A DNA stretch of 64,000 nt from Sorghum bicolor (GCF_000003195.3 NC_012878.2:41192987-41256986), one strand, 5' to 3'; shown: positions 1-12,861, counted from the stretch's first letter. Notes: a model not told the origin generated them from the letters alone. Numbers and translations are program-made.

Positions 1-996
1 AGGACGTAATATAATGACGCGACGACCCACCGAATAATATGTGTGCTTTGCTTTTCGGCCCCGCCACGGCCATCGTGCTAATCCGTCAGCATGTCTGCCG
101 ATTAGCAGGGTCATCCAGCTGCTGCCAGGCCCATCATCATATGATTCCATTCCATCGATCGCGCTCACTAGCTCGATCTACTCGCTCTCGTACATTTGTT
201 TCCTTTAATTTTGATCAAGAACATCAAAGCCTGTGTTTAGTTTTGCGCTATTACTTTTGTTTTCTTAATTAAAAGCTATATTTCCATGTGTCCGAATTAT
301 TGAAAATTGCTCAATTTTGTTCATTATTTGTGAAATTAAAAGCTACTGTACCTACTACTACTGTATTTCCATATGCTGCTGTGGTGGTGCTGTTTTTTCG
401 GATCATAATAAAAAGCTAGCATTCCACCACCTGCGCAGGATGCAGCTAGCAGCTACTAGCTAGCAGGAAAATCCACGATGCATGGCATGGCAATCGATGC
501 AAGAAAAAAAGGCGCAATTCGTCTTGGTACCCTTGGAAGCTACGCTCACACCGTACCACCGCACTTGCACAGTTGCACTCTTGATGATGAGAGGATGCCT
601 TCTGCTGCCATATATAGCACAAAACTTTGCCTCATGAATCGGAGGCATTGTAGACTTGCAGCTTATGATGCATTCTTTTTTTCTAGTTTGTGTCACAGAT
701 GATGCATGGACAGGAGTCAGGAATATGTTCTTGATGCATGCATTATGCACCGCCGCTACAGATCCTGATTCTTTACCTTTATTAGCACCTGAATCATATG
801 TTCTTGATGCAGTGTGGATACCATTTCATTTCTGCAAGTTATCCTAAGTGTAATTCAGAGGCTTATATACAATCTTGAGGATGCATCCTCTGTCCTATAG
901 TGTTTTAGCCCCCACATGAAAAAGCGACTACGACGGTATTAAATCCTGATCATTGTCAAACGGAAAATGATCCTGTTCAGGACCGCTTCAGTAAGT
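1..996. other. Intergenic DNA left of CACTA copy A
   Basis: I see no gene here. The open frames are short, overlap on both strands and have no recognisable domain. The sequence is moderately AT-rich and includes a CT-rich stretch and several ATGCAT-type words. It could hold distal regulatory sequence of a gene outside the window, but nothing in it proves that. It ends at the CACTA terminus at 997. Confidence 0.5.
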
Positions 997-1024
997 CACT
1001 ACACTGCCACACGTTCGGGCATTA

Positions 1025-1220
1025 GCACCGGTCGGGAAGGGCCTGTTGCCCCGGTTCCCGAGCCGGTGCTGCCCTTCCGGGACTAAAGGCCCACCCTTTA
1101 GTCCCGGTTCGAGAAACCGGGGCTAAAGCACCCCTTTTAACACCGGTTGGTAACACCAACCGGTGTTAAAGGGTCCTGACAGGGCTGCCACGTTGCAGGA
1201 CCCTTTAACACCGGTTGGGG
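1025..1220. repeat. Subterminal hairpin array, left end of copy A
   Basis: This is a series of near-perfect inverted repeats, such as AACACCGGTTGGTAACACC followed by its complement, and CCTTTAGTCCCGGTT with CGGGGCTAAAG. In En/Spm-type elements the subterminal repeats are binding sites for a TNPA-like protein and are needed for excision. Here they lie 3' of the Ulp1-bearing gene. Copy C has the same array at 49241-49468 with one more complete hairpin. Confidence 0.8.
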
Positions 1221-1533
1221 TTTCTTTTTCTTTTTTTTTTTTTGGTTCACTTCTTCGGTTCTGTTTATTGTTTATATATAATATATAATATATAATAATA
1301 GGTTTTTCAATACATGTTTTGCTGATACAATATTATATTTATATTACACGCATATTAAGCATATATAAATGAAAATTATAGGCTTAGCTTAATAATTAAG
1401 CTTTGCCTATAATAAAATGAATAGACCACATCAAAAATTAAATAGATATGTAAAAAGCTTTATATATATATATATAGTTTTATATGTACAAAATTCGTAA
1501 CACATATATACATAGAGTTTTTTCTCCCAATGT

Positions 1534-4500
1534 CTACAAACGATACAAATGATCATCGTTGTTTGGAATAAGAGTTTCGTTGCCGTTGAAGTGAAACTCG
1601 CCGTTTGGATTGATCACTTGGTCGCGGAGAAATCATGCTATCGTCTCTTGGATAGCTTTGATTCGGTCTTGTTGTAGGACCTTTTCCCTCGGCCATTCCG
1701 TCTTTAATTTGAAATAAATAAAAAAGGTATTAGTTATCTAAGTTATTCAATATAATTCAGGAGATAATGAAAAGAGACATGTAACGTACTCTGAGCGTCT
1801 CTGTGGGTGTTTGATTGACTTGTGCCATCATGAATTTGCACACGTAATATGCACATAGATTGTTCCCCCTTCTTGTCTTAAACACCACTGTACGATATAT
1901 ATATAAAAATATTCACGACCACGACAATAAGAAGGCTAAAAGTTAGCGAAATTTTGTTAGCTAGTAGAACTTACTTGTGGATGTATTATGTTAAGCGGCG
2001 CTTTACATCCACTGAGATGTTCACGGTCAATGAATCTTTCCCAAACCCTATACACAGCCATTGTATATTGTGAACTAATAATTACAGAGTCATATTATGA
2101 TATTTTTGTAGCTGAGATCGACATTACGTACCTTTGAATAATGTTTACCATTTGTTGATAATTTTCTTGTGGTTTTCTCATTGAGTCAAAGATTATCAAC
2201 CGGTTCTTGGGAATTTCAATGACCATGAGTATCCAGTGAAAGCTGTTTACACACATATATATATATAGTCAGTCCTATAATGTAAAATAAAATATGCATG
2301 CACTTAATAACTATATAACTTACTCGAAGTTGAAGGAGAAGAGTATTTTTTGTTTTTCTTTTTGGTTCACAAAGAACCTCATAAGATTGGTGCAGACTTC
2401 TGTCTCATGATCTGCTGTCCACATTGCCTGCGGAGCCTTGAAAACAATATAAGGGTCAACGAACCCAATACTATTGTCATTTCTCATTCTGAGCTCTCTC
2501 ATTTGGTGCCTGCATATATACATACAAATCCTAAGTGTGTAAGGATTATATACATGTAATTAAAGAAGTTCGAAGTATAATAAAAAGAAAAAAATACTTA
2601 CAGACAAAAGCAGCTGACAAGAGATTTGTCAAGAGCGTCGAGGTGGCATAATTGGTGCAATTCTTCGAACTGCACGTATATGAGGTCATCTCCACGGAAG
2701 TAGTGATGTTGTCTAATACGAACAGAAATCCAATTATCTCCCCTTTTAGACGCCTCAATGCACCATTTGTTTATTGCAAACATTTGTGTGCCGAGCTCGT
2801 GTAAACGCTTAGGATCGAATAAACTCCTGCCCGGTTCATATCTTGCCCTCCATTGATCAACTAGCTCGGCTTTTTCAAATGTTTGGCGGCAATTTCTTCC
2901 ATATTTAAACCGCTCTGTCCAAAGTAACGCTCAAGCGAGTCTAGCTCAGACAACGCTAAGGATTTCTTTGGCATCAAGTCTTCATTTGAGCCGTATTGAT
3001 TTGGCACAATCAAAGGGGGCACCGGTTTTGATACTTTTCCGAGCTGTGGGACCCCCTTTCCTACTCTCTTCTTAGTAGGCTGTGAAGACTTGACCAGAGA
3101 CCGCTCATAGTCCGAAAGTGCTGGCTTTTTCTGAGCTTCGCGTTGCTTCTTTTGATGGTCCGCCACCTTCTGCCTCAGTTCCGATGGCTTCACATAAAAG
3201 TACGGCTTTTCTGGGTTAAGCCGTTTTTTCCTTTCCTCCTTTATTTTATCAAAAAATTGTTGGACCTCAGCTTTAGATGTAGCAATTACCTCCTCTTCAC
3301 TCTTTTCGTAAGGTAAATTTTCTGTCGTCTTAGCTCTCTTTGCTGAGGCAGCCTTCTTTGGAGGTGGGACCGATGACTTCGGTCCTTCTTGGGCGGACCG
3401 CTTCTTACTACCTCGCTTTGGAGGCGAGGGGACCGACCGTGCACTCTTTGGAGAGGGCGGTGCAGGCGGTGGAGGGGGTGGGGCCGATCTTTTTGGCGTT
3501 GGAGAACGCGGTGGAGGAGTTGGAGAACGCGGTGGAGGAGTTGGAGACCTCGGTGGAGGAGGTGGAGACCGTGGTGGAGGCGGTGCCGGGGTCGGTGTGG
3601 CCGCCGCAGGTGTTGGAGGAGATCCAGCATTGTCACCGCCCGTAGCACTATGATGCGCTGGGGAGAGAACTGGACTTAGGTTGGAGGAGTCCCTGCAAAG
3701 AAAAGAATTACAAGTTTTGTGAGTAAACTTTTTTTAAATTTCAATACATAATAAATAATATAAGAAGTAAAATCACACACAAACCTATGCTGAGAAATAA
3801 TTATGAAGCGCTTGCGCCAACAAATAAATGTCTTCTCAGCTTCACCTAAGGTCTTCTCTCCGTCTCCCCCTTCTATGTCTAGTGGCACATTGCCACAACC
3901 TTTCTCAACCCTATCAACCAAGACGCTAGCATATCCACCAAGTACTGGTCGATTATGGATTCTTGGAGTGCCCGTTCGGTCGATAGGGTTGACAACAGCG
4001 ATAGCCACCTTTTTGGTGGCATTCCCATCTGGTACATGCAGCTCACAGGTAGTAAAAGCCTCTGTGACATCATCCACAGGGAAGTGTAGCTTCGTGTCAT
4101 CCTGAATGGTTGGTACTTCCGTGGATGCGCAGCTGCTTTTCAACTGGCCTGGGGGGCTAACATTGACCTCAGGCTGTGATGTACCTTGCCCTTTCGTCAT
4201 TTGACTAAGTGCTGCTTGCACTTGCCTTTGAATCTCTGCCTGCATCCATTCTTCGCGAGCTTTCTCGCGCTCTTGTGACTGCAGAACAAAAGCTTCCAGG
4301 CGGCGGATCCGCTCTGCCTCCTCATCCTTCTTTCTCTGGCGGCTTCTGTAGGTATCTTGATCGGCTTGGAATGATTGCAGCCACGGAACTGCCCCATAGC
4401 CTCTCGTACGCCCACCGTGCTCAGGATTTTCAAGCGCACAGGTGAGTTCATCCTTCTCCCTGTTAGGCCTGAACTCACCAGACTGAACCGCCTCTCGTGC

Positions 4501-5575
4501 ACGGACTAGTCTCTCTGCTGCTCTAGAGATTTCTTGGCCCCAAACTAGCGCCCCGGTGTCTGGGTCCACGCTTCCCCCATGACCGTAGAACCAATGCTTG
4601 GAGCGCTCGCTCCAATTCTTTGCTATTGTCTCGGGTGTGACCCCCCTAGCAAGCATCTCCGTTCCATTCGGTCCCACTTGGGAACAACACTCTTATAACC
4701 ACCTGATCCCATATGATGGTGGTATGCCTTTTTACTGGCATTCTCTTTGTTTCTATTGGCTCGTTCCTCGCCCTCTTCTGATGTTTTGTACTGCACAAAG
4801 TCATCCCAGAAGGCCCTCAGCTTTACATATTGCTTGAGGTTGAAATCTGGAGTCTCGTTTTTCTTGACATATTTATTGTACAAAGACTTCTTCCAATTCT
4901 GGAAGAGTACTGCCATCTTCTTCATAGTCCAGTCATAAATTCGCACCTTCAACTCTTCATCGTTGGTGTCGAAGGTGAAAACGTCTGTGACGGCTTTCCA
5001 AACTAACTCCTTGTCACGATCAGAGACAAAACTGATCTCAGGAGCACCTCGCTTCTCTCTCCATTCACGACAACTGATCGGTATTTGATCTCTTACAAGA
5101 TATCCATAGTGACTAACATATTTATTTGCATGCTCACCAAGTGGTCTGCCTGTAGCTATCTCAAACTTAGAGATTACATAGCGGCCCTCCAACGGCTTCT
5201 TTGGCCCTCGTGGAGGTACGCTTCTCCCCGTAGAGGTCGATCCAGAAGGCTACACGTACATATAGAAACAAAAATACTAAATTAATAACCAAGTAAGTCT
5301 AAAACCTAATGTAAGAGATGCATTAATTATATATGTTTACATTTACATACCTCGCTAGTATTTTCTTCTTGTTGCACGACAAGTTGTTGCTCAGGCGCAT
5401 TGCCCTCTTGTTGCTCAGGGGCATTGCCCTCTTGTTGCTCAGTCGGATTGCCTTGCATGATCTCGTTGTAATCAATAAAGTACTGACTACCGTCGTCGAT
5501 CATATTTTGAATGGCACCTTCCATATAATCAGGATCATCATGAGGACGGTCAGCCATTTCTATGTCTGCAACCAT
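1534..5575 (-). pseudogene. Transposase_24-like / Ulp1 peptidase (C48) gene of CACTA copy A, eight exons, damaged
   Basis: This is the second large CACTA gene. Predicted exons from splice consensus and comparison with copies B and C are 5351-5575, 3785-5249, 3692 down to 2602, 2324-2509, 2132-2242, 1975-2047, 1790-1887 and 1534-1701. Exon 1 is acidic with EGNAPEQQ repeats. Exon 2 has the Transposase_24-type core (YHHHMGSGGYKSVVPKWDR). Exon 3 opens with a Pro/Ser-rich tract. The last exons form a Ulp1-type cysteine peptidase with His (SFHWILMVIE), Asp (IIFDSM) and Cys (NNLCAYYVC). Ulp1 proteases process SUMO; their role in CACTA elements is not settled. Lesions: a 1-base loss at about 4660 breaks the frame (compare copy B). 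One G is missing from the G run before the catalytic Cys (six in copy C, five here, about 1865-1869). A TGA at 1633-1635 replaces the Gly of B and C. The initiator could instead be the Met in MADRPHDD, since GTTGCAG just upstream looks like a splice acceptor. Confidence 0.82.
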
Positions 5576-6597
5576 ACATATATATATATTCTATATAAGA
5601 TAAGAAATACACTAATACTACTACAAATGAAAGTGTTGGAGTGCTCTAAAAATAATACTAGGATCTTTTAAGCCAAGTAATACATTAATAAGAAATACAC
5701 TACAATTCATAATACACTACAATTCAAAACACTACAATTCATAATATACTAGAATAACATACTAAAAAGTCTTTTAAGCCAAGTAATATACTAGAATAAT
5801 ATACTAAAATATAATACTAAAAAATAATACTATAATAATAGTATAAACTAATAGTATATGTTTTAAGCCAAGTAATACACTTGCACATAGAATAATGTAT
5901 TAAAAAATTCATACTACTACAAATTGATACAAGAATAATATAAGTGCATATATATACATAATAAGAAATACACTAGAATAATATAAGTGCTAGAGTGCTC
6001 CAAACTAAAAAGTAATACTAAAAAAATAATACGGACAATAACACTAGAATAATATACTAGCACACAATATATTTCATAACAATTCAAAACACTAGCACAA
6101 AATATATTTCATAACAATTCAAAACACTACAATTCATAATATACTAGAATAACATACTACAAAGTCTTTTAAGCCAAGTAATATACTAGAATAATATACT
6201 AAAATATAATACTAAAAAATAATACTAAAATAATAGTATAAACTAATAGTATATGTTTTAAGCCAAGTAATACACACTTGCACATAGAATAATGTACTAA
6301 AAAATTAATACTACTACAAAATGATACAAGAATAATATAAGTGCATATATATACATAATAATACAAAATAATAGTATATAAACTGTTCGGTATGAAATAT
6401 AAGTGCATATATAATGATACAAAATAATAGTACATAATTAAGTGCATATAAAATAATAGTATATATACATAATGATATAAAATATATTAATAATATAAAA
6501 TAATGATACAAGAACAAAATGATACAAGAATAATAGTATATATATATATATGCATACATACACATATATATATATATATCTTATATATATATATATA

Positions 6598-6643
<46 letters not shown>

Positions 6644-6780
6644 ATGTATATGTATATATATATATATAAATTGTTGGTATTCATATATATCTATACAATT
6701 CATATATACAATTTTAGTCTATACATATAAACTGTTTTGACATTCATCCAAATATATATATATATATACACACGAGCGAT
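5576..6780. repeat. AT-rich low-complexity leader or intron with a 395-bp direct duplication and a TA microsatellite
   Basis: This stretch lies between the central promoter and exon 1 of the Ulp1-type gene. A block around 5740-6134 is repeated at about 6135-6500: the word TTTAAGCCAAGTAATATAC starts at 5773 and again at 6168. A long TA/TATG microsatellite follows at about 6535-6670. No protein is supported. Copy B has a different AT-rich repeat in the same place, so this part of the element turns over quickly. It is probably a 5' UTR intron. Confidence 0.7.
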
Positions 6781-7013
6781 CGATACATGAAGAAATATAC
6801 GTAGATCTGTGGAGAGCCGCTGCAGCAACGCTGGAGATGAACGGCGGCGCTGGGGAGACAAACGGGCGGCGCTGTAGATGGCGGCGGCGGCGCTGGAGAC
6901 GAACGGCGGCGCTGGGGAGACGAACGGGCGGCGCTGGACGATGGCGGCGCGGAGATCTCTGCTCGACGAAGACGAAGACGAAGGGAACTGTCCAGATCCA
7001 GGGCGCCGGCGGC

Positions 7014-7022
7014 TTATATAGG
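7014..7022 (-). promoter_or_regulatory. TATA box of the Transposase_24/Ulp1 gene, copy A
   Basis: On the minus strand the sequence reads CCCTATATAAGCC, directly beside the central hairpin array. A GC-rich leader (about 6800-7010) follows downstream. Copy B has the same arrangement, CCCCTATATAAGC, at 17141-17150. The promoter role is inferred from position and from conservation between copies. Confidence 0.6.
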
Positions 7023-7026
7023 GGCG

Positions 7027-7155
7027 GACCCTTTAGCACCGGTTCCAGCCACGGACCGGTGCTAAAGGGTCCAGCACGTGCTAGGGCGGGCTCCTGAAAA
7101 TTTCAGGACCCTTTAGCACCGGTTCCCACTATGGGCCGGTGCTAAAGGCCCATTT
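7027..7155. repeat. Central hairpin array of copy A
   Basis: Two hairpins of the element's subterminal type (CCCTTTAGCACCGGTT paired with ACCGGTGCTAAAGGG) sit in the middle of the element, next to the second gene's TATA box. In classical En/Spm such motifs are subterminal. Their central position here repeats the hairpin-plus-promoter layout of the right end. Confidence 0.8.
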
Positions 7156-7540
7156 TTTAGTTTAGGGTTTTCAATTGTTTTATATATACAGTTTATATTA
7201 TAAATTGTATAGTAAATTAAATATTTTGCATAATGTTTTTAAAACTGTGACATATATTGTAATTTGTTTTAATGTACACATGAAAATTTTTAAACTTAAA
7301 TATCTTATTGTATTTTTATAATTTGCAATGATTTTGTAAGAAATGTTTAGTATTTTGTTAATGCAAAAATATATTATTCCAATAAATTTACAAAAACTAT
7401 ATCCAATGAACTGGAAATTTATTTTCACATCATATTGACGTAAAACTTTTTATTTTTGTTATTTATTACTAGGAATGCTAGTTGGGTATAATTTTCATCA
7501 AATAAAAAATCATATAAAAATATATATCTTGATGAACACA

Positions 7541-9232
7541 CCCTTTGACCGAACCCTAGATTGTCCCAAATGGAAAAGTCATGAATACAAAGTTTGCTAC
7601 ACTCATCAAGTTCTACATGTTGTCTAATGGTCAACTTTTCATTTGGAAAAGTTTGAACCACTAAATTTTCAATTTTCATAGAACTCATAGCCACGCAGCG
7701 GTTTCGGAACCCTAGATGGTCTCGAATGGAAAAGTCATGAATACCAATATTGTTCCACTCATCAAAATCTACATTTCATATATAGACCATTTTTGCATTT
7801 GACAAAGTTTTGGGAAGGTGTAGTTGAAAATCCACAATTGACACATATAGTTTCATATAGTTTGTGTGAGATTCAAGAATTGGTGGGTATTGTTAACTTA
7901 GACTTTCTCAAATGGAAAAGTTGTGTATATAAAAAGTTTAGATCTTGAAGATATCTAACAACTTGGTATTCAAAATATTTTCATTTGAAGTAATTTAGTT
8001 TGTCATTTGACCAAGTTTGACCAAAACCCGTCTTGGATTTTATAGAAATGTAATTAGGATTGGCTCAAAATTATCCAAATGGAAAAATGGACAATATATA
8101 AAATATAGATCTTGATGATCTCTAACAACTTTGTATTCAAACTTTTTTCATTTCAAGTCATCAAATGGGTTATTTGACCAAGTTTGACCAAAGTCAAAGC
8201 ATTGGTTTTTACAAACACACCCTTTGACCGAACCATAGATTGTCCCAAATGGAAAAGTCATGAATACAAAGTTTGCTACACTCATCAAGTTATACATTTT
8301 GTCTAATGGTCAACTTTTCATTTGGAAAAGTTTGAACCACTGAATTTTGAATTTTCATAGAACTCATAGCCACGCAGCGGTTTCGGAACCCTAGATGGTC
8401 TCGAATGGAAAAGTCATGAATACCAATATTGTTCCACTCATCAAAATCTACATTTCATATATAGACCATTTTTGCATTTGACAAAGTTTTGGGAAGGTGT
8501 AGTTGAAAATCCACAATTGACACATATAGTTTCATATAGTTTGTGTGACATTCAAGAATTGGTGGGTATTGTTAACTTAGACTTTCTCAAATGGAAAAGT
8601 TGTGTATATAAAAAGTTTAGATCTTGAAGATATCTAACAACTTGGTATTCAAAATATTTTCATTTGAAGTAATTTAGTTTGTCATTTGACCAAGTTTGAC
8701 CAAGTTTGACCAAAACCCGTCTTGGATTTTATAGAAATGTAATTAGGATTGGCTCAAAATTATCCAAATGGAAAAATGGACAATATATAAAATATAGATC
8801 TTGATGATCTCTAACAACTTTGTATTCAAACTTTTTTCATTTTAAGTCATCAAATGGGTTATTTGACCAAGTTTGACCAAAGTCAAAGCATTGGTTTTTA
8901 CAAACACACCCTTTGACCGAACCCTAGATTGTCCCAAATGGAAAAGTCATGAATACAAAGTTTGCTACACTCATCAAGTTCTACATTTTGTCTAATGGTC
9001 AACATTTCATTTGGAAAAGTTTGAACCACTAAATTTTGAATTTTCATAGAACTCATAGCCACGCAGCGGTTTCGGAACCCTAGATGGTCTCGAATGGAAA
9101 TGTCATGAATACCAATATTGTTCCACTCATCAAAATCTACATTTCATATATAGACCATTTTTGCATTTGACAAAGTTTTGGGAAGGTGTAGTTGAAAATC
9201 CACAATTGACACATATAGTCATGACAAATTTT
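7541..9232. repeat. Satellite-like array: 680-bp units, each of about four 170-bp monomers
   Basis: The word CCCTTTGACCGAACC begins at 7541, 8220 and 8909, giving units of 679 and 689 bp and a partial third. Within a unit a diverged motif (AAATGGAAAAGTCATGAATAC and variants) recurs at about 7567, 7725, 7910, 8077 and 8247, a spacing of 158-185 bp. This is a higher-order repeat of roughly four monomers. The second unit has an extra 10-bp step in its TTTGACCAAG run. The array lies just past the 3' end of the TNP2 gene. It has no coding capacity. Copy B retains a little over one unit. The 7156-7540 stretch between array and hairpins is AT-rich and non-coding. Confidence 0.8.
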
Positions 9233-9327
9233 GCATTTGATGATCTCTAACAATTGGAAAAGTCATGAATACAAAGTTTGTTACACACATCAAAATTCAC
9301 AATTCTCAAATATAGTTTCATACAAAG

Positions 9328-12300
9328 TCAAGCCGACACAACAGTGAACTTCTTCTTGACGTATGACCCTTGGTTATGATCCTGCCGTAACCATGGAGTA
9401 TCCTCATTGTTTAACAGAATGCTTGGGTCTTTGTTGACTATGAAGGGCGGAATTCGATCATCCCTTTCGTAATCGCCTGACATGTCTGACTTGTCCTCAA
9501 TTCCGACAATGTTTCTTTTCCCAGAAAGGACAATGTGGCGCTTTGGCTCATTGATGATTGAGTGGTCATCATTTTTTCCTCTCTTTGGTTTCGTAGACAT
9601 ATCTTTGACATAGAACACCTGACTCACGTCTGCAGCAAGGACGAATGGTTCGTCTTTGAACCCACTATTGTTAAGGTCCACGGTTGTCATCCCATACTCC
9701 TTGTCGACTGTTACCCCACCTCCGGTCATCTTCACCCATTGGCACTGGAACAAAGGAACTTTAAAATTAGCTGCATAGACTAGTTCCCATATGTCTTCTA
9801 TGCGTCCATAATATGTTTGTCTGTTCCCATTTGGATCCGTGGCATCCACGCGTACACCACTATTTTGGTTGCTGCTCCTTTTATCTTGGCCAACTGTGTA
9901 AAATGTGTTACCATTTATCTCGTACCCTTTGTATGTGAGGACATGCCATGATGGTTGCCTGGCCAACAAATAAAGCTGCTCATCAATGTTTTCATCACCT
10001 TGACATTTTTTGCGCAACCAATCGCCAAAAGTTTCCATGTGCTGACGCATTATCCAAGCTTCATTCTTCCCGGGCCACTGGGACCGTAGGAAATCTTTGT
10101 GTACCTCAACATATGGTTCCACCAATGAGGAGTTCTGGAGAACTGTGTAGTGTGCTTTATTGAAGTAATCGTTTCCCGTACCAATATATGTTTTCTTCCC
10201 AAGTGTTCCCTTTCCGCTGAGTCTGCCCTCGTGTCGAGATTCAGGAATGCCAATTGGGTCAAGGTCTGGAATAAAGTCAACACAGAACTCTATGACCTCC
10301 TCTGTTCCGTAGCCCTTGGCAATGCTTCCTTCTGGCCGGGAACGACTATGGACATATTTCTTTAGGACACCCATGAATCTCTCGAAGGGGAACATGTTGT
10401 GTAGGAACACAGGACCGAGAATACGAATCTCTTTGACCAGATGAACTAGGAGGTGTGTCATGATATCGAAGAAGGATGGAGGGAACACCAACTCAAAGCT
10501 GACGAGACATTGAACGACATCATTCTGCAGAGTAGCTAGTTGCTCTGGATTGATTGCCTTCTGAGAAATTGCATTGAGGAATGCACATAGCTTTACGGTG
10601 GCTAGATGTACGTGTGGAGGTAGAATTCCTCTTAAAACGACCGGCAGCAATTGCGTCATTAGAACGTGACAGTCATGGGACTTCAAGTTCAGGAATTTCT
10701 TCTCTGGCACATTAATTATTCCCTTGATATTGGAGGAGAATCCAGATGGGACCTTGATGCTGCTAAGACATTCAAACATGCTTTCCTTCTCTTCTTTGCT
10801 CAGAGTGTAGCTAGCAGGGCTTAAGTAATGACGTCCATCATCTGTCTTTTCTGGATGCAGGTTGTCTCGTTCTTTCATGCGCTGCAAGTCTTGTCGTGCT
10901 TCAAGTGAATCCTTAGACTTCCCGTAGACACCCATGAATCCGAGCAAGTTCACACAAAGATTCTTTGTCAGGTGCATCACGTCGATCGCGTTGCGGACCT
11001 CTAGGACATTCCAGTAAGGTAGCTCCCAAAATATGGATTTCTTCTTCCACATGGGTACGTGTCCCTTAGCATCCTTGGGAATAGGTTCGCTGCCTCGTCC
11101 CTTTCCAAATACTACTTTTATATCCTTGACCATTTCGAGTACATCATCCCCGGTTCGATTGAGAGGTTTGGTCCGGTGGTCTGCCTTGCCTTTAAAATGC
11201 TTGCCTTTCTTTCGTACTGGGTGGTTCACAGGAAGAAACCGACGGTGGCCAAGGTACACGACCTTTCGACATTTTTCCAAAAATACACAGTCAAGGTCTT
11301 CATAACAATGTGTGCATGCACTATATCCCTTGTTTGACTGGCCTGAAAGATTACTCAGAGCTGGCCAATCATTGATTGTTACAAACAGCAATGCTCGCAG
11401 GTCAAAGTGCTCTTGTTTGTACTCATCCCACACGCGACTCCTGTTTGCTTNNNNNNNNNNNNNNNNNNNNNNNNNNNNNNNNNNNNNNNNNNNNNNNNNN
11501 NNNNNNNNNNNNNNNNNNNNNNNNNNNNNNNNNNNNNNNNNNNNNNNNNNNNNNNNNNNNNNNNNNNNNNNNNNNNNNNNNNNNNNNNNNNNNNNNNNNN
11601 NACCGGCATCATAATAAACTTCCGCTTCATGCATAGCCATGGAGGAAGGTTGTAGATACATAGAGTAACTGGCCAAGTGCTGTGACTACTGCTCTGCTCA
11701 CCGAAAGGATTCATACCATCTGTACTTAAGGCGAACCGCAAGTTTCTAGCATCATTTGCAAAATCTGGGAATTCTCTGTCTATCGCTCTCCACTGGGATC
11801 CATCGGCAGGGTGTCTCAGCATATTGTCTATCTTACAGTCTTCTTTATGCCACCGCAACAACTTTGCATTGTCCTTATTTCTGAACAGACGTTTTAATCG
11901 TGGTATTATAGGAGCATACCACATAACCTTGGCTGGAATTTTCTTCCTATGACATTCTTCACCCTCAACATCGCCAGGATCATCTCGTCTAATCTTATAC
12001 CGTGATGCCTTACATACTGGACATGCATCCAAATTCTCGTATTCCTCCCCACGGTAGAGGATGCAGTCATTAGGACATGCGTGTATCTTCTGGATTTCTA
12101 ATCCCAAAGGGCAGACAACCTGTTTTGCTTCATACGTAGTGGTGGGCAATTCGTTGCCTTTCGGAAGCATCTTTTTTATGATCTTCAATAACTGCCCAAA
12201 TGCCTTGTCAGATGTACCATTCTTTGCCTTCCATTGCAGCAATTCTAGTGTGGTACCCAGCTTTTTTTACCCCTCTTCAGCGGTGGGATATAGCGATTTC

Positions 12301-12766
12301 CTGTGGTCCTCTAGCATGCGCTCGAACTTGGCTTTCTCTTTATCACTTTCACATTCTCTTTGTGCATCACGGATGGCATCACCAAAAGCATCATCGCCCC
12401 GATCATCTTCTGCCGCCACCTCTTCTTCATTATCTCCCCCCATTGCAACATCATTGAAGCCACCGTACTGAGCAATAATATTAGCATGGTCCAATTCTTC
12501 TTCTTCTTCTTCTTCACCTTCATCCATTATAATCCCGCTTTCTCCATGTTTGGTCCAACAAAGTTTGGTACGAAACCAGACTTTAATAAGTGTGAATGAA
12601 GAGTTCTTGAGTTAGAATATTCCGTCAAATTCTTGCACACGGCACATGGACAACACATGAAACCGTCCCTCTTATTTGACTCGGCCACACTTAAGAAATA
12701 GTGCACGCCATTAATGAACTCTTCGGAGCGCCGATCGGCATTATACATCCAATTACGTGTTACCAT
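9328..12766 (-). pseudogene. TNP2-type CACTA transposase (Transposase_21 family), copy A, broken
   Basis: TNP2/TNPD is the transposase of En/Spm elements; it recognises the terminal inverted repeats and cuts the element out. The N-terminus (start placed at ATG 12766, right after a TTTAATGCAG acceptor) matches the Transpos_assoc domain: WMYNADRRSEEF and GFMCCPCAVCKN. Next come a Cys-rich ribbon (CILYRGEEYENLDACPVC) and the Transposase_21 core (MWYAPIIPRLKRLF, LRHPADGSQWR, FALSTDGMNPF, YNLPPWLCMKRK, NAIDVMHLTKN). The C-terminus carries DUF4218-like (SHDCHVLMTQLLP, MFPFERFMGVLK) and DUF4216-like (YYGRIEDIWEL) parts. Lesions: about 4 bp are missing near 12561 relative to copy C, shifting the frame. 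A TAA at 12267-12269 replaces a Gln codon of copy C. An assembly gap at 11451-11601 sits in the core. The gene is therefore inactive unless the assembly is wrong. Confidence 0.9.
11451..11601. other. Assembly gap of 151 Ns
   Basis: The run of N lies in the transposase core of copy A. Aligning its edges to copy C (52588-52669) shows that only about 82 bp should be missing. The base calls just left of the gap also lack two bases found in C, which suggests poor local sequence. Confidence 0.95.
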
Positions 12767-12861
12767 CTGCATTAAAGATAACATATATATTATGAAAACC
12801 ATGCACACATATAGTTTCTCATCTTATTGCACAACATGTCTAAGATACATAGTTGATTAAT

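Noticed and set aside
1025..1220. CRISPR-like array of repeats
   Set aside because: The repeats are inverted hairpins with very short spacing at transposon ends in a plant genome. They are CACTA subterminal motifs, not a CRISPR array.
3286..3679. Arg/Trp- or His-rich frames around the Pro-rich exon, also at 20231-20603
   Set aside because: They are other-frame shadows of the Pro/Ser-rich linker of the Transposase_24/Ulp1 gene, caused by repetitive codons.
6199..6730. Tyr/Ile-rich frames in the TA microsatellite
   Set aside because: Products of TATA-type simple repeats read in all frames; not genes.
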